This document shows, piece after piece, positions 50,840 to 59,409 of a DNA stretch of 64,000 nt. Made by a program: the position numbers and the translations under genes. The stretch comes from Aldehydirespirator sp965221215. GTDB taxonomy: Bacteria > Actinomycetota > Acidimicrobiia > Acidimicrobiales > Aldehydirespiratoraceae. The stretch is taken from positions 3,038,001 through 3,102,000 of the forward strand of contig OZ244872.1 of NCBI GenBank assembly GCA_965221215.1, written 5' to 3'. Every line of letters begins with the position of its first letter. Within the stretch, counting starts at the first letter, position 1. The notes under the pieces are model-generated. The model had not been told where the DNA came from. It ran no database searches and saw nothing but the letters and a program-made list of their open reading frames with translations.

Positions 50840-51826
50840 TCAGTTGTTGACCTGGGGGATAACGAGGCGTCTCAGCAGTTCGAGCTGGGCGGGGTCGTCG
50901 CTGGTAGGGCCGAGCACGATGTATTCGCAGCCCCCGTCGGCGAGGTCGCGAAGACGGGCGACAATCTCGTCTATCGACCCGAAGAAGTAGCTCCTTTCGA
51001 GATGCTCGTGGCTGCGGTGCGTGCCCATCGCCTGCTCGAAGTAGAAGTGCTGCTCAGCGCGGGCCTTCACCGGGTCGCTCGTGTCGACCACGTGGATGAA
51101 GTTGCAATGCGCGAACCGGGGACAGGTTGTGCCGCGTGCAGCCGCCGCGTCCCGTATCAACTGCCAGTCGCGATGCACCCATTGCTGTTGGCCAGAGCAT
51201 CGAGAAAGCCACCAGTCGGCCCCGAGAATGCGGTCTCGCACGGTCCTGGCCAGCACGGGGACGTCGTTGTCGAACTGACCGTCGGGAATGCGCGACCCGC
51301 CTGCGACCCACACAGGGGGCATCTTCGGTGGTCGGGGCTCGATGGTGACATCAGCGAACGAGTAGTACCGGCCCTCGAATGACGCGTTGGGAGTAGTCAA
51401 CAGCAGCCTGACCGCCTCAACGATCTCGTCGGTGCGCTTTCCGCGTTCGCTGATGTGGGTGCCAGTTGCTTCGAACTCGGGGCCATACCAGCCCGGGCCG
51501 ATTCCGAACTGGTAGCGGCCGCCGCTCAGGAAGTCCATGGTCGCGACCTCCTTGGCGAGAAGCACCGGATCGCGCAGCGGCAGCACCAGGATCCCGGTGC
51601 CGACCATCTCGACATCGGGTGCGACCGCGGCGGCGTGGGTTAGCACGGTCATCGGCTCGAGCCACGCCATGCCATACAGGCCGGGCGCGTGCAGGAGATG
51701 ATCGATCACCCACAGGTCGATGTCGTGCTCGTTGGCTGTCTTGGAGAACGCGTCAGTACCTCGGCGGGCTCTGTCGTAGTCGAGCTGCGGGTAGGCGAAC
51801 GATGGGATCCAGGCTCCGAAGCGCAT
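50840..51826 (-). CDS. LLM-class F420/FMN-dependent oxidoreductase (luciferase-like monooxygenase)
   Basis: A 328-residue TIM-barrel flavoenzyme. It opens with MRFGAWIPSFAYPQ, has LWVIDHLLH, MVGTGILVLPLRDPVLLAKE, GRYQFGIGPGWYGPEFEATG, MPPVWVAGGS and GGCEYIVLGPTSDDPAQLEL, as in bacterial luciferase-like monooxygenases, some of which use F420 in actinobacteria. ATG at 51826 with AGAAGGA nine bases upstream. It is divergent from the molybdenum-hydroxylase operon and probably part of the same catabolic unit, where it could open or hydroxylate an organic substrate. Confidence 0.88.
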   Translation of the reverse strand: MRFGAWIPSFAYPQLDYDRARRGTDAFSKTANEHDIDLWVIDHLLHAPGLYGMAWLEPMTVLTHAAAVAPDVEMVGTGILVLPLRDPVLLAKEVATMDFLSGGRYQFGIGPGWYGPEFEATGTHISERGKRTDEIVEAVRLLLTTPNASFEGRYYSFADVTIEPRPPKMPPVWVAGGSRIPDGQFDNDVPVLARTVRDRILGADWWLSRCSGQQQWVHRDWQLIRDAAAARGTTCPRFAHCNFIHVVDTSDPVKARAEQHFYFEQAMGTHRSHEHLERSYFFGSIDEIVARLRDLADGGCEYIVLGPTSDDPAQLELLRRLVIPQVNN

Positions 51827-51877
51827 GGGCGGTCCTTCTCTTGGGCGGCCAGTGAGTCCGATGGTTTCTACACTCTG

Positions 51878-51911
51878 CAATTTGAAATCGCAAATATTTG
51901 ATTTTAGATTG
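51878..51911. promoter_or_regulatory. AT-rich palindromic operator/promoter region of the divergent catabolic genes
   Basis: A strikingly AT-rich stretch in otherwise ~65-70% GC DNA, containing the perfect 10-bp palindrome CAAATATTTG (51891-51900) and the related flanks AATTTGAAAT and TTGATTTTAG. It lies in the 185-bp gap between the leftward LLM gene and the rightward molybdenum hydroxylase genes, so it most likely carries -10 elements and an operator, plausibly for the GntR regulator. No binding site was matched to a known consensus. Confidence 0.45.
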
Positions 51912-52011
51912 CTCCCATGGTTCACTGTTGGCTATCGGGCTGTGCGGCCCGCTGGCGCGTGTGCAACGCACCGCAGCGGTCGCCGGGTGAGGGAGGAGGG
52001 CAGCGCAGCGC

Positions 52012-52977
52012 ATGAAGCCGCCGAGATTTGCCTACCACGCCCCCAAGACGCTTCCGGAGGCGCTGGAGATCCTCGCCGAGACCGGTGACGAAGCTGTGGT
52101 GTTGGCGGGCGGGCAGAGCCTGTTGCCGATGCTCAACCTTCGCCTAGCCGCCCCCAGTGATGTGATCGATCTCGGCCGGGTTCCGGGCCTAGACCTGGTG
52201 GCCAGAGCAAACGGCGACGTCGAGGTGGGTGCGATGGTCACTCACCGCCGCATGGAGACGGACCCGCTGGTAGCAGCGTGCATGCCGCTTGCGAAACACG
52301 CCGCGGGCTATGTCGGATATCGCGCCATCCGCAACCGAGGCACCATCGGCGGCAGCGTTGCACACGCTGACCCCGCAGCGGAATGGCCAATCGTTCTGCT
52401 GGCGCTCGACGGCGCTGTCTACCTCGTCTCCGTGCGTGGCCGGCGCAGCGTCGCGGCAGAGGACTTCTTCGAGTCGGTGTACACCACCGCCAAACGACCC
52501 GACGAGGTCGTCACGTCTTTGAGCTTCGGGTCGCGCTTCGCCCACAGTTGGGGGTTCTCGGAGTTCCAGCGTCGCGTCGGGGACTTCGCCACGGTCGCGG
52601 TGGCCGTCGCCTGCGTCATGGAGTCCGGCGAGGTTGCCGAGGCGCGCGTCGCCATCGCCGGCGTCGCGGACCGGCCGGTGCGGTGCCCCGAAGCTGAAGC
52701 CGCGCTGGTTGCCGGGTCACGCTCAGCAGCGAGCGACGCCGCCGCGGCGGCCTGCGACTCGATCGAACCGATCAGCGACATCCACGGATCGTCGTCGTTC
52801 CGCAAGAGGCTGGTCTACGCCGAGACCCAACGCGCAGCCGTTCAAGCCCTAAGAGGCCGAGCGAGCAGGCGCACCAATCAGCTGCATACGGGCGAGGCCG
52901 TGGCCCGAGCGGCCCGTAAGCGCAGCGAACAAGAGCGGGAGCCAAGGGCCAACGGCGCAGGTGCCGACGATGGCTGA
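52012..52977 (+). CDS. Molybdenum hydroxylase FAD subunit (CoxM/XdhB-like) with repeat-derived tail
   Basis: A 321-residue FAD-binding subunit of a xanthine-dehydrogenase-family enzyme. PPRFAYHAPKTLPEALEILA starts the domain; VLAGGQSLLPMLNLRLAAPS and TIGGSVAHADPAAEWP are the FAD-binding segments, and FRKRLVYAETQRAAVQAL closes the family region at about residue 280. From residue 281 the sequence is encoded by the dispersed repeat (GRASRRTNQLHTGEAVARAA then RKRSEQERE), an addition foreign to the family. It overlaps the next gene by 8 bp. It passes electrons from the iron-sulfur subunit to an acceptor. First gene of the long rightward operon. Confidence 0.9.
   Translation: MKPPRFAYHAPKTLPEALEILAETGDEAVVLAGGQSLLPMLNLRLAAPSDVIDLGRVPGLDLVARANGDVEVGAMVTHRRMETDPLVAACMPLAKHAAGYVGYRAIRNRGTIGGSVAHADPAAEWPIVLLALDGAVYLVSVRGRRSVAAEDFFESVYTTAKRPDEVVTSLSFGSRFAHSWGFSEFQRRVGDFATVAVAVACVMESGEVAEARVAIAGVADRPVRCPEAEAALVAGSRSAASDAAAAACDSIEPISDIHGSSSFRKRLVYAETQRAAVQALRGRASRRTNQLHTGEAVARAARKRSEQEREPRANGAGADDG
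52853..52940 (+). repeat. Dispersed GC-rich repeat inserted in frame at the 3' end of the FAD-subunit gene
   Basis: Left module GAGGCCGAGCGAGCAGGCG, then GCATACGGGCGAGGCCGTGG, then middle module GCCCGAGCGGCCCGTAAGCG and CAGCGAACAAGAGCGGGA. Compared with the copy at 20613 the left and middle modules are kept and the right module is missing. The reading frame is the same one used by the repeats in mgsB, giving ARAARKRSEQERE. Confidence 0.85.
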
Positions 52978-53452
52978 AGTCTCTGTGAGCGTGAACGGTG
53001 AACTCACCGCCGCACAGGTGGACCCGCGCACTCTGCTGTCGGACTACTTGCGCGACCATCTGGGGCTCACCGGCACCCATGTCGGCTGCGAGCACGGCTA
53101 CTGCGGAGCCTGCACCGTGCTGGTGGATGGCGCTTCGGTGCGGTCCTGTCTCACGCTCGCCGCACAGGCTGACGGCCGCAGCGTCGACACCGTCGAGTCG
53201 CTCGCCTCCAACGGCGAACTGCATCCCATACAGCAGGCCTTCAAAGAGTGCCACGGACTGCAGTGCGGATTCTGCACACCGGGGCTGCTCATGAGTGCCG
53301 TGGAGCTCGCTGCCACGAACCCCGGTTGCGGCCGCGACGAAATCCGTGAACACCTCTCGGGAAACGTGTGCCGCTGTACCGGCTACCACCACATCGTCGA
53401 CGCCGTCGAAGCGGCCCTCAACCGCGTCACGGAGCAAGCCGATGGCAGCTGA
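52970..53452 (+). CDS. Molybdenum hydroxylase [2Fe-2S] subunit (CoxS-like)
   Basis: A 160-residue subunit with two iron-sulfur clusters. The plant-type ferredoxin cluster uses the cysteines of VGCEHGYCGACTVLVDG and SCLTLA; the second uses QCGFCTPG and GNVCRCTGYHHI. Length and order are standard for CoxS/XdhC-type small subunits. The ATG at 52970 overlaps the FAD-subunit gene by 8 bp, and its end overlaps the large-subunit start by 11 bp, so the three subunits are made together. It relays electrons from the molybdenum centre to FAD. Confidence 0.95.
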   Translation: MAEVSVSVNGELTAAQVDPRTLLSDYLRDHLGLTGTHVGCEHGYCGACTVLVDGASVRSCLTLAAQADGRSVDTVESLASNGELHPIQQAFKECHGLQCGFCTPGLLMSAVELAATNPGCGRDEIREHLSGNVCRCTGYHHIVDAVEAALNRVTEQADGS

Positions 53453-55820
53453 CCAGGCGCCCCGCTACTTCGGCGCGAGGGTGGCCCGCCGCCAAGACGA
53501 CAGGCTGCTGCGCGGCGATGGCCGCTATGTCGCCGACATCAGCCCTGCCGGGGTGCTCGCCGCGAAGTTCGTGCGCTCCGACGAAGCCCATGCCGTGGTT
53601 GCCGGCATCGACATCGAAGCGGCCAATGCCGCTGAGGGCGTGAAGGAGGTGTTTGTCGGAGAGGACTTCGCCGACAACGAGATCCGTTGCGTGTCGAGCT
53701 ATGCCGGGTTCCAGGAGTCGGCTCAGCCGATCCTCGCTCTGGACCGGGTACGGCATGTGGGCGAGGCGCTCGCGATGGTCGTCGCCGACAACGAATACCT
53801 CGCGGAGGACGCAGCTGAGCTGGTGGTGGCCGACCTCGAACCGCTGCCCGCAGCGGTGGACATCGACACGGCCCTCGATGTCGGCTGCGCGCCGCTGCAT
53901 CCCGGTTGGCGAGAGAACGCGTTCGTACGCAGGCGGGCCACGACCTATGGGTTCAACGAGGCCAGTTCGTCTGCTCCGCATCAGGTGTCGATCGAGTTGC
54001 ACAACGGACGTCACAGCGGCGTCCCCATAGAAACGCGGGCGTGCGTCGCCGAGCACGACCCCGGCACGGGCAGGTTCCGGCTTCACACCACAACCCAGAT
54101 CCCTCATCTGATCCGTGCGGGGCTGTCCTGGGCGCTGGGCGTCCCCGAGAGTCTCATCCAGGTGATCGCCCCCGACGTCGGGGGCGGCTTCGGAGTAAAG
54201 GCCCAGCTGTATCCGGAGGAGGCGGCTTGCTGCTTGGCGGCACGTCGGCTCAGCCGGCCCGTCAAATGGGTCGAAGACCGCCGTGAGCACTTCGTGGCGG
54301 CGCACCATTCCCGTGAGCACCGCCACAGCGTGACGGGCTACTTCGACGACGACGGCACGATCCTGGCGCTAGAAGCTGACATCGCTGTCGACATGGGCGC
54401 CTATTCGGTGTTCCCGTGGACCGCGACCATGGACGGCGGGATGGCCATGGGCATCCTGCCCGGCCCCTACAGGATTCACCAATATTCCGTCTCGTCGACG
54501 TCGGTGTGCACCAACAAGACCCCCTACGGCGCCTACAGGGGAGTCGCCCGCCCCGCGGCGTGCTTCTCGATCGAGCGGCTCATGGACCAGATCGCCCGTT
54601 GTCTCGGTGTCGACCGCGTCGAGATCCGCAACCGAAACCTGCTTGCAGACGGCGACTATCCGTGGCGGTCGCCGTCGGGGCTCATCTATGACAGCGGATC
54701 GCTTGTCGAGTCACTCGACGCGGTGCTGGGCCTCGGCGACCTCGAAGGCCTTCTAAAGCGCCAAGCCGACGCCCGAACAGCGGGACGGCTTGTGGGAGTG
54801 GGGTTGGCTGTGTTCACAGAACAAACCGCTCACACCACCCAGGAGTTCAAGCAGCGGGGAGTTCCGATCGTGTTCGGCTACGAGACCGCCAAAGTGCGCC
54901 TCGATGCATCCGGCACAGCGGTGGTGTCGGCGTCGATCCACGACCACGGCCAGGGATTGGAGACGACCCTCGCGCAGGTCGCCGCGGACCGTCTCGGGCT
55001 GGACCTCGAACAGATCCGCGTCGAGTACGGCGACACCGAACAGGTCGCCTACGGCGCCGGCACATTCGCCAGCCGCTCCGCCGTGCTTGCGGGCGGCGCC
55101 GTGACCAAAGCAGCTGACGCGGTCGCGGACACACTGCGACAGGTTGCGGCGCACATGCTCGAAGCAGCCCCCGAAGACATGGTTGTCGAGACCGGGCGGG
55201 TGTCCGTGGCCGGCAGCCCCAGCCGGTTCATCGAAACCACAGAACTGTGTCGGCTCATCTATCAGCGTCCCGAACGGCTCCCAGAAGGCATAGAGCCCCA
55301 CCTCGAGGCATCGAGGACCTACGACGCGCACCCGGGAACCGGTGCGTACACGAACGCCGCGCACCTGGCATCAGTCGAGATCGACCCGCTGACCGGCAAG
55401 ACCCGAGTCCTGAGCTACGCGGTCGTAGAGGACTGCGGCCCGATGATCAACCCGACGATCGTCGAGGGCCAGATCTTCGGCGGTGTCGCCCAAGGCGTCG
55501 GATCTGCCCTGTTCGAAGAGTTCCTCTACGACGAGGCGGGCCAGCCGCTGTCAACCACCTTCGCCGATTATCTGGTGCCGGTGATGAGCGACATCCCGGA
55601 CTTTCAGGTCGCTCACCTTAAAACACCCTCCCCCCACACCATCGGCGGACTCAAGGGCATGGGCGAGGGAGGAGCGATCGCCCCCGGAGCGGTGATCGCC
55701 TCCGCGGTCGAAGACGCTCTCTCGCATCTAGGGACAGTCACCGTCGACCGGTTACCGCTCACCCCCGAGCGGGTCCTGGGCTACATCGACGCCGCCAGCG
55801 GCAACGGAACTGGGCCATGA
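53442..55820 (+). CDS. Molybdenum hydroxylase large subunit (xanthine dehydrogenase/form II CoxL family)
   Basis: A 792-residue molybdopterin-binding catalytic subunit. It begins FGARVARRQDDRLLRGDGRY; IAPDVGGGFGVKAQLYPEE, TPYGAYRGVARPAACFSIER and the catalytic Glu in GLKGMGEGGAIAPGAVI are visible. The active-site loop reads AYRGVAR, not the AYRCSFR of true CO dehydrogenase, so CO oxidation is unlikely and a heterocycle or aldehyde hydroxylase is expected. The molybdenum cytosine dinucleotide type is usual for this layout. ATG at 53442. The stop overlaps the nitrilase-fusion gene (ATGA). Substrate unknown; the genes downstream suggest a nitrogen-containing compound. Confidence 0.92.
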   Translation: MAADQAPRYFGARVARRQDDRLLRGDGRYVADISPAGVLAAKFVRSDEAHAVVAGIDIEAANAAEGVKEVFVGEDFADNEIRCVSSYAGFQESAQPILALDRVRHVGEALAMVVADNEYLAEDAAELVVADLEPLPAAVDIDTALDVGCAPLHPGWRENAFVRRRATTYGFNEASSSAPHQVSIELHNGRHSGVPIETRACVAEHDPGTGRFRLHTTTQIPHLIRAGLSWALGVPESLIQVIAPDVGGGFGVKAQLYPEEAACCLAARRLSRPVKWVEDRREHFVAAHHSREHRHSVTGYFDDDGTILALEADIAVDMGAYSVFPWTATMDGGMAMGILPGPYRIHQYSVSSTSVCTNKTPYGAYRGVARPAACFSIERLMDQIARCLGVDRVEIRNRNLLADGDYPWRSPSGLIYDSGSLVESLDAVLGLGDLEGLLKRQADARTAGRLVGVGLAVFTEQTAHTTQEFKQRGVPIVFGYETAKVRLDASGTAVVSASIHDHGQGLETTLAQVAADRLGLDLEQIRVEYGDTEQVAYGAGTFASRSAVLAGGAVTKAADAVADTLRQVAAHMLEAAPEDMVVETGRVSVAGSPSRFIETTELCRLIYQRPERLPEGIEPHLEASRTYDAHPGTGAYTNAAHLASVEIDPLTGKTRVLSYAVVEDCGPMINPTIVEGQIFGGVAQGVGSALFEEFLYDEAGQPLSTTFADYLVPVMSDIPDFQVAHLKTPSPHTIGGLKGMGEGGAIAPGAVIASAVEDALSHLGTVTVDRLPLTPERVLGYIDAASGNGTGP

Positions 55821-57274
55821 GGGTCTCGCTGCTGCAGATGCCTGCCGACGCGGCCGCCGCGTCGCCGGATCCGGTCCATTTCGTACGCGGATGGGTCACA
55901 GCGGCTGCAGGCTCAGACCTGATCGTGCTGCCGGAGATTTGGCACCCCGGCTACTTCGCGTTCGACCAGTACGCACAAGCCGCCGGCGACACGCCTGCGC
56001 TGCTGGCGGCGCTGTCTGAGACAGCCACCGAGGTCGGAGCGTGCCTGCACGCGGGTTCTCTGGTCGAAGCCGACGACGGGCATCTCTACAACACGTCCGT
56101 GCTGTTCGGACCCGACGGCACCGAACTCGCCCGGTACCGCAAGATACACCTGTTCGGGTTCGACAGCCAAGAGCAACGGCTGCTGAGCCCCGGCGACGAG
56201 GTCGTGGTGGCCGACACGCCGCTGGGTCGCCTCGGGATGGCGGTCTGCTATGACCTGCGCTTCCCGGAGTTGTTCCGACGCATGACCGAACGCGGAGCGG
56301 TGGGTTTCGTCGTCGCGTCGGCCTGGCCCCATCCTCGAGTTGAGGCGTGGAGCACTCTGCTTCGAGCCCGAGCGATCGAGAGCCAGGCATTCATGTTCGC
56401 CTGCAACGGAGTCGGCGCCACCGGCTACGGCGCGACGCTGTGCGGACGATCAGCGGTCATCGACCCGTGGGGGATAACCGTCGCATCACTAGGCGACGAT
56501 CCCGGCATCGCGTCAATGCCGGTGCAGCTCCAGGAGGCCCGCACCGCCCGCGGCCGGTTCCCGGCGCTGGCAGACCGGCAACTGTTGGGCGATCCCGACA
56601 ACGACCTGGTACTCCGCCAGGACGACGGCACCGCTGTCCGGTTCACCGCCAGGCGAGTGATCCTCGCCGGCTACACCGCCCGCGACACCGACGCCATCAA
56701 CGCCTACATCGCCAAACTCGAAGAAGAGGGCATCTGTCCACCCGACGAGGTGCCCGCCTATTTCGTGGTTGGCGCTGATCGGCTGACGACAGCCCCCCGT
56801 ATCGAGGCGACCACCGCCTCGTCGTGCGGGGAGGTCGAGTTCGCGCTGCTCATCGACCACGACGAGATCTGGGTAGCGGCAGCGTCAGACCACACTGACC
56901 GGGCGTTGGAGACCGTCGACATCAACGCCTCCAAACAGAACTGCCCCAAGGTCCTGTCAAGCAGCGTGTGGCGGCTCAGTGACATCGAGGCCCACTGGGA
57001 CGACCTCACCTTCGAAGCCCGAACTCCCGCCGGCGCCACGGACCCATATCAGGCGGGACCCGTAGCGGCGCTGCGACCCCCTCGTGAGCTGATCGAACTT
57101 GTCGAGGACCGTTTCGGCGGGCCCATGTCCGGGACGGTGATCTTGTCTGGGACCATCCCCGCCGCGGGGGGTTTCGAGTTCCATTCCAGCTTCGAGGTCG
57201 CTCTGCGAGACCCGGTACGGGGCCGCTCGCTCGAGGTTGCCTACTCGATCGTCAACGTCATGGAGGACACCTGA
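55817..57274 (+). CDS. Nitrilase-superfamily amidase fused to a DUF2848 domain
   Basis: A 485-residue fusion. Residues 1-255 are a carbon-nitrogen hydrolase: Glu40 in IVLPEIWHPG, the Lys in RYRKIHLFGF and the nucleophile Cys in MAVCYDLRFPE form the E-K-C triad, so it should hydrolyse an amide, carbamoyl or nitrile bond. Residues ~260-485 match DUF2848, a fumarylacetoacetate-hydrolase-like family, with VPAYFVVGADRL, ASKQNCPKVLSSSVWRL and AHWDDLTFEART. The two parts are normally separate genes. No stop or frame change lies between them. The ATG overlaps the upstream large subunit and the stop overlaps the cupin start, so it works in the same pathway, perhaps carrying out two successive hydrolytic steps. 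Confidence 0.85.
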   Translation: MRVSLLQMPADAAAASPDPVHFVRGWVTAAAGSDLIVLPEIWHPGYFAFDQYAQAAGDTPALLAALSETATEVGACLHAGSLVEADDGHLYNTSVLFGPDGTELARYRKIHLFGFDSQEQRLLSPGDEVVVADTPLGRLGMAVCYDLRFPELFRRMTERGAVGFVVASAWPHPRVEAWSTLLRARAIESQAFMFACNGVGATGYGATLCGRSAVIDPWGITVASLGDDPGIASMPVQLQEARTARGRFPALADRQLLGDPDNDLVLRQDDGTAVRFTARRVILAGYTARDTDAINAYIAKLEEEGICPPDEVPAYFVVGADRLTTAPRIEATTASSCGEVEFALLIDHDEIWVAAASDHTDRALETVDINASKQNCPKVLSSSVWRLSDIEAHWDDLTFEARTPAGATDPYQAGPVAALRPPRELIELVEDRFGGPMSGTVILSGTIPAAGGFEFHSSFEVALRDPVRGRSLEVAYSIVNVMEDT

Positions 57275-57615
57275 TGGGAAAGCAAGAGTTCGAATTCTTC
57301 GACCCGGAGCTACTGCCGTGGCAGCCCGAAGCAGGCATCGAGGGTCTCTACAGCAAGACCCTCGCAGATGACCCCGCCACCGGGTCGTACACGCGGCTGC
57401 TGAAGTTCCTTCCCGGCACCGACACATCCGCGGCGGGGGTGCAGCGCCACGACTTCTGGGAAGAGATCTGGATGGTCGAGGGGGCCATCCACGACCTGAC
57501 CCTGGATCAGACCTTCATCAAGGGCATGTATGCGTGCCGCCCGCCGGGCATGCCGCACGGCCCGTGGGTGAGCCCTCATGGGGCGGTCACCTTCGAAGTC
57601 CGCAACTACGAGTAG
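57274..57615 (+). CDS. Cupin-domain protein
   Basis: A 113-residue single-domain cupin. TSAAGVQRHDFWEEIWMVEG is the first cupin motif (His and Glu ligands) and YACRPPGMPHGPWVSPHGAV the second (His), so one divalent metal is expected. It starts at the last base of the preceding stop codon (TGATG). Small cupins in catabolic operons can be isomerases, decarboxylases or dioxygenases; the reaction cannot be told. It precedes the transporter genes by 7 bp. Confidence 0.85.
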   Translation: MGKQEFEFFDPELLPWQPEAGIEGLYSKTLADDPATGSYTRLLKFLPGTDTSAAGVQRHDFWEEIWMVEGAIHDLTLDQTFIKGMYACRPPGMPHGPWVSPHGAVTFEVRNYE

Positions 57616-57622
57616 AGCACCG

Positions 57623-58483
57623 ATGCTGCTGCTGCAGTTCTTCGTGTCGGGCGTCGCGACCGGCTGCTTTCTGATCCTCGCCACGATCGGGTTCTCGCTG
57701 ACCCGTCGCGTCGAGGGGTTCTTGAACATCGCGCACGCCGAGCTGCTGGGAGTCAGCGCCTTCACGACATGGTGGCTCAACTCTCACCACGGCTGGCACG
57801 TCCTAGCAGCCGCCGTCGCGGCGATCGCATTCACCGCGCTGGTGGGGCTGGGCATCGCCCGTGTCGTGTACGACCCGATCCGCCACCGCGGGCCGGCTGT
57901 GCTGTTGATCACCTCCACCGGTGTCGCCTTCGTGATCGGCGGCGTGCTCCACGGGCTGATCGGAACCGGTATCCGCACCCTCGACATCGGCCTCGCGCAG
58001 CGCTACGAGGCCTTCGGGCTGCGCGTTACCAGCCACCAGCTCATCGTGGTCGGCCTGGCCGCGGCGGTGTCGGTGTCGCTGGCCGTGTTTTTGAACCGCA
58101 CCCGCACGGGACTGGCGATCAGAGCGATGGCGGTCAACCCCGAACTGGCCGCGTCGCGCGGCGTCAACCTGAGCGCCACCTCGCGGGCGACGTGGCTGCT
58201 GTCGTCGGGACTGGCGGGACTAGCCGGGGTCATGTTGGCGGTGCTCGCCACGCTTACAACTGACTTGGCGTTCGCTCAAATCCTGCAGATCCTCGCCGTC
58301 GCGATTCTCGCCGGTCTCGGGTCGCTTTATGCGGTGATCTTGTCGGGGCTGCTCGTCGGCGTCGCTATGGACGTCTCCGCTTACTGGATCCCCGCCGGGT
58401 ACCGGCCGCTGGTCGCGTTCGCGGTGGTGATCGTCGTGTTGTTGTTCCGTCCCGCGGGGCTCGCAGGAACGAGAGCCGCATGA
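57623..58483 (+). CDS. HAAT-type ABC transporter permease (LivH-like)
   Basis: A 286-residue inner-membrane permease of the branched-chain amino acid/amide transporter family. About eight hydrophobic helices, with the conserved TRRVEGFLNIAHAELLGVSA near the start, AIRAMAVNPELAASRGVNLS (the EAA-like coupling loop) and ILAVAILAGLGSLYAVILSG. ATG at 57623 just after the cupin stop; an in-frame upstream start inside the cupin gene is not supported. The stop overlaps the second permease (ATGA). Together with the next four genes it forms a complete importer; substrate may be an amide, amino acid or urea-like compound. Confidence 0.92.
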   Translation: MLLLQFFVSGVATGCFLILATIGFSLTRRVEGFLNIAHAELLGVSAFTTWWLNSHHGWHVLAAAVAAIAFTALVGLGIARVVYDPIRHRGPAVLLITSTGVAFVIGGVLHGLIGTGIRTLDIGLAQRYEAFGLRVTSHQLIVVGLAAAVSVSLAVFLNRTRTGLAIRAMAVNPELAASRGVNLSATSRATWLLSSGLAGLAGVMLAVLATLTTDLAFAQILQILAVAILAGLGSLYAVILSGLLVGVAMDVSAYWIPAGYRPLVAFAVVIVVLLFRPAGLAGTRAA

Positions 58484-59409
58484 ACTGGCCGCAACTGCTC
58501 GTCACCGTGTTGACCCTCGGCAGCATCTTCGGGGTCGTCACCTTGTCGCTGAACCTTCAATACGCACGCGGCGGCATGATCAATTTCGGGATAGTCGCCT
58601 ACTTCGCTGTCGGGGCCTACACCTACGCGATCTTCACCCAGCCCCCACCGCAGGGGCTGGATCAGTACAAATTCGGGTTCGGCTGGCCGTGGTGGGCCGC
58701 AGTCATCGTGGCAGGGCTCGCAGCGTTGGTGTTCGCTGCGGTGACGGGATGGCCGACGCTGCGGCTGCGAGGCGAGTACCTGGCATTGACGACCTTCGCG
58801 TTCGCTGAGGTCTTCCACTCCGTGCTGTTGAACGAGAGACGCATCGGCAACGGCACTGTCGGCCTCGCCAGAGTCGAACGTCCCTTCGGCGACTGGGGTC
58901 CCATCGAGGAGAAGTACGTGTTCGCCGGCGCCGCAGCTCTGCTGCTGGTCGCGACGCTGGTGGTGTTCCGGCGCCTTCTGGTGTCGCCGTACGGACGTGC
59001 GCTCGACGCGATACGCGACGACGAGACCGCCGCCATGGCCGCGGGCAAGCCCGCGCAGCAGATGCGCCGTCAGGTGTTCTTGATCTCCGCGGTGCCTGTC
59101 GGGTTCGCCGGCGCCGTGTACGCCATGTTCACCACCCTCGCGCAGCCGTCGCTGTTCACCGCCGAGGTCACCTTCATCGTGTGGATCGCGCTGGTGCTCG
59201 GCGGTGAGCGATCCGTGTACGGCGTGGTGCTGGGAACCCTCGGACTGGTGTTCTTCGAGGAGATTGTGCGGGCCTGGCCCTTCGAGACCGTGCGATCCGC
59301 GCAAATTGCGGCGGCCGTCGAGCATGTGGTCACCGGGCTGGTGTTCATAGCGGTGCTCCGATACCAGCCGTTCCAAGCCGCGGCCACACGCCTAAGAGCT
59401 TCGAGATGA
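58480..59409 (+). CDS. HAAT-type ABC transporter permease (LivM-like)
   Basis: A 309-residue second permease with about nine helices. Family segments are LSLNLQYARGGMINFGIVAY, WPTLRLRGEYLALTTFAFAE, RALDAIRDDETAAMAAGKPA (coupling loop) and LVLGGERSVYGVVLGTLGLV. It overlaps both neighbours by ATGA. The absence of the ATPase fusion sometimes seen in LivM means it needs the separate ATPases encoded next. Confidence 0.92.
   Translation: MNWPQLLVTVLTLGSIFGVVTLSLNLQYARGGMINFGIVAYFAVGAYTYAIFTQPPPQGLDQYKFGFGWPWWAAVIVAGLAALVFAAVTGWPTLRLRGEYLALTTFAFAEVFHSVLLNERRIGNGTVGLARVERPFGDWGPIEEKYVFAGAAALLLVATLVVFRRLLVSPYGRALDAIRDDETAAMAAGKPAQQMRRQVFLISAVPVGFAGAVYAMFTTLAQPSLFTAEVTFIVWIALVLGGERSVYGVVLGTLGLVFFEEIVRAWPFETVRSAQIAAAVEHVVTGLVFIAVLRYQPFQAAATRLRASR

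Noticed and set aside
53442..55820. Aerobic CO dehydrogenase
   Set aside because: The active-site loop is AYRGVAR, lacking the Cys of form I AYRCSFR; the genes fit a general molybdenum hydroxylase instead.
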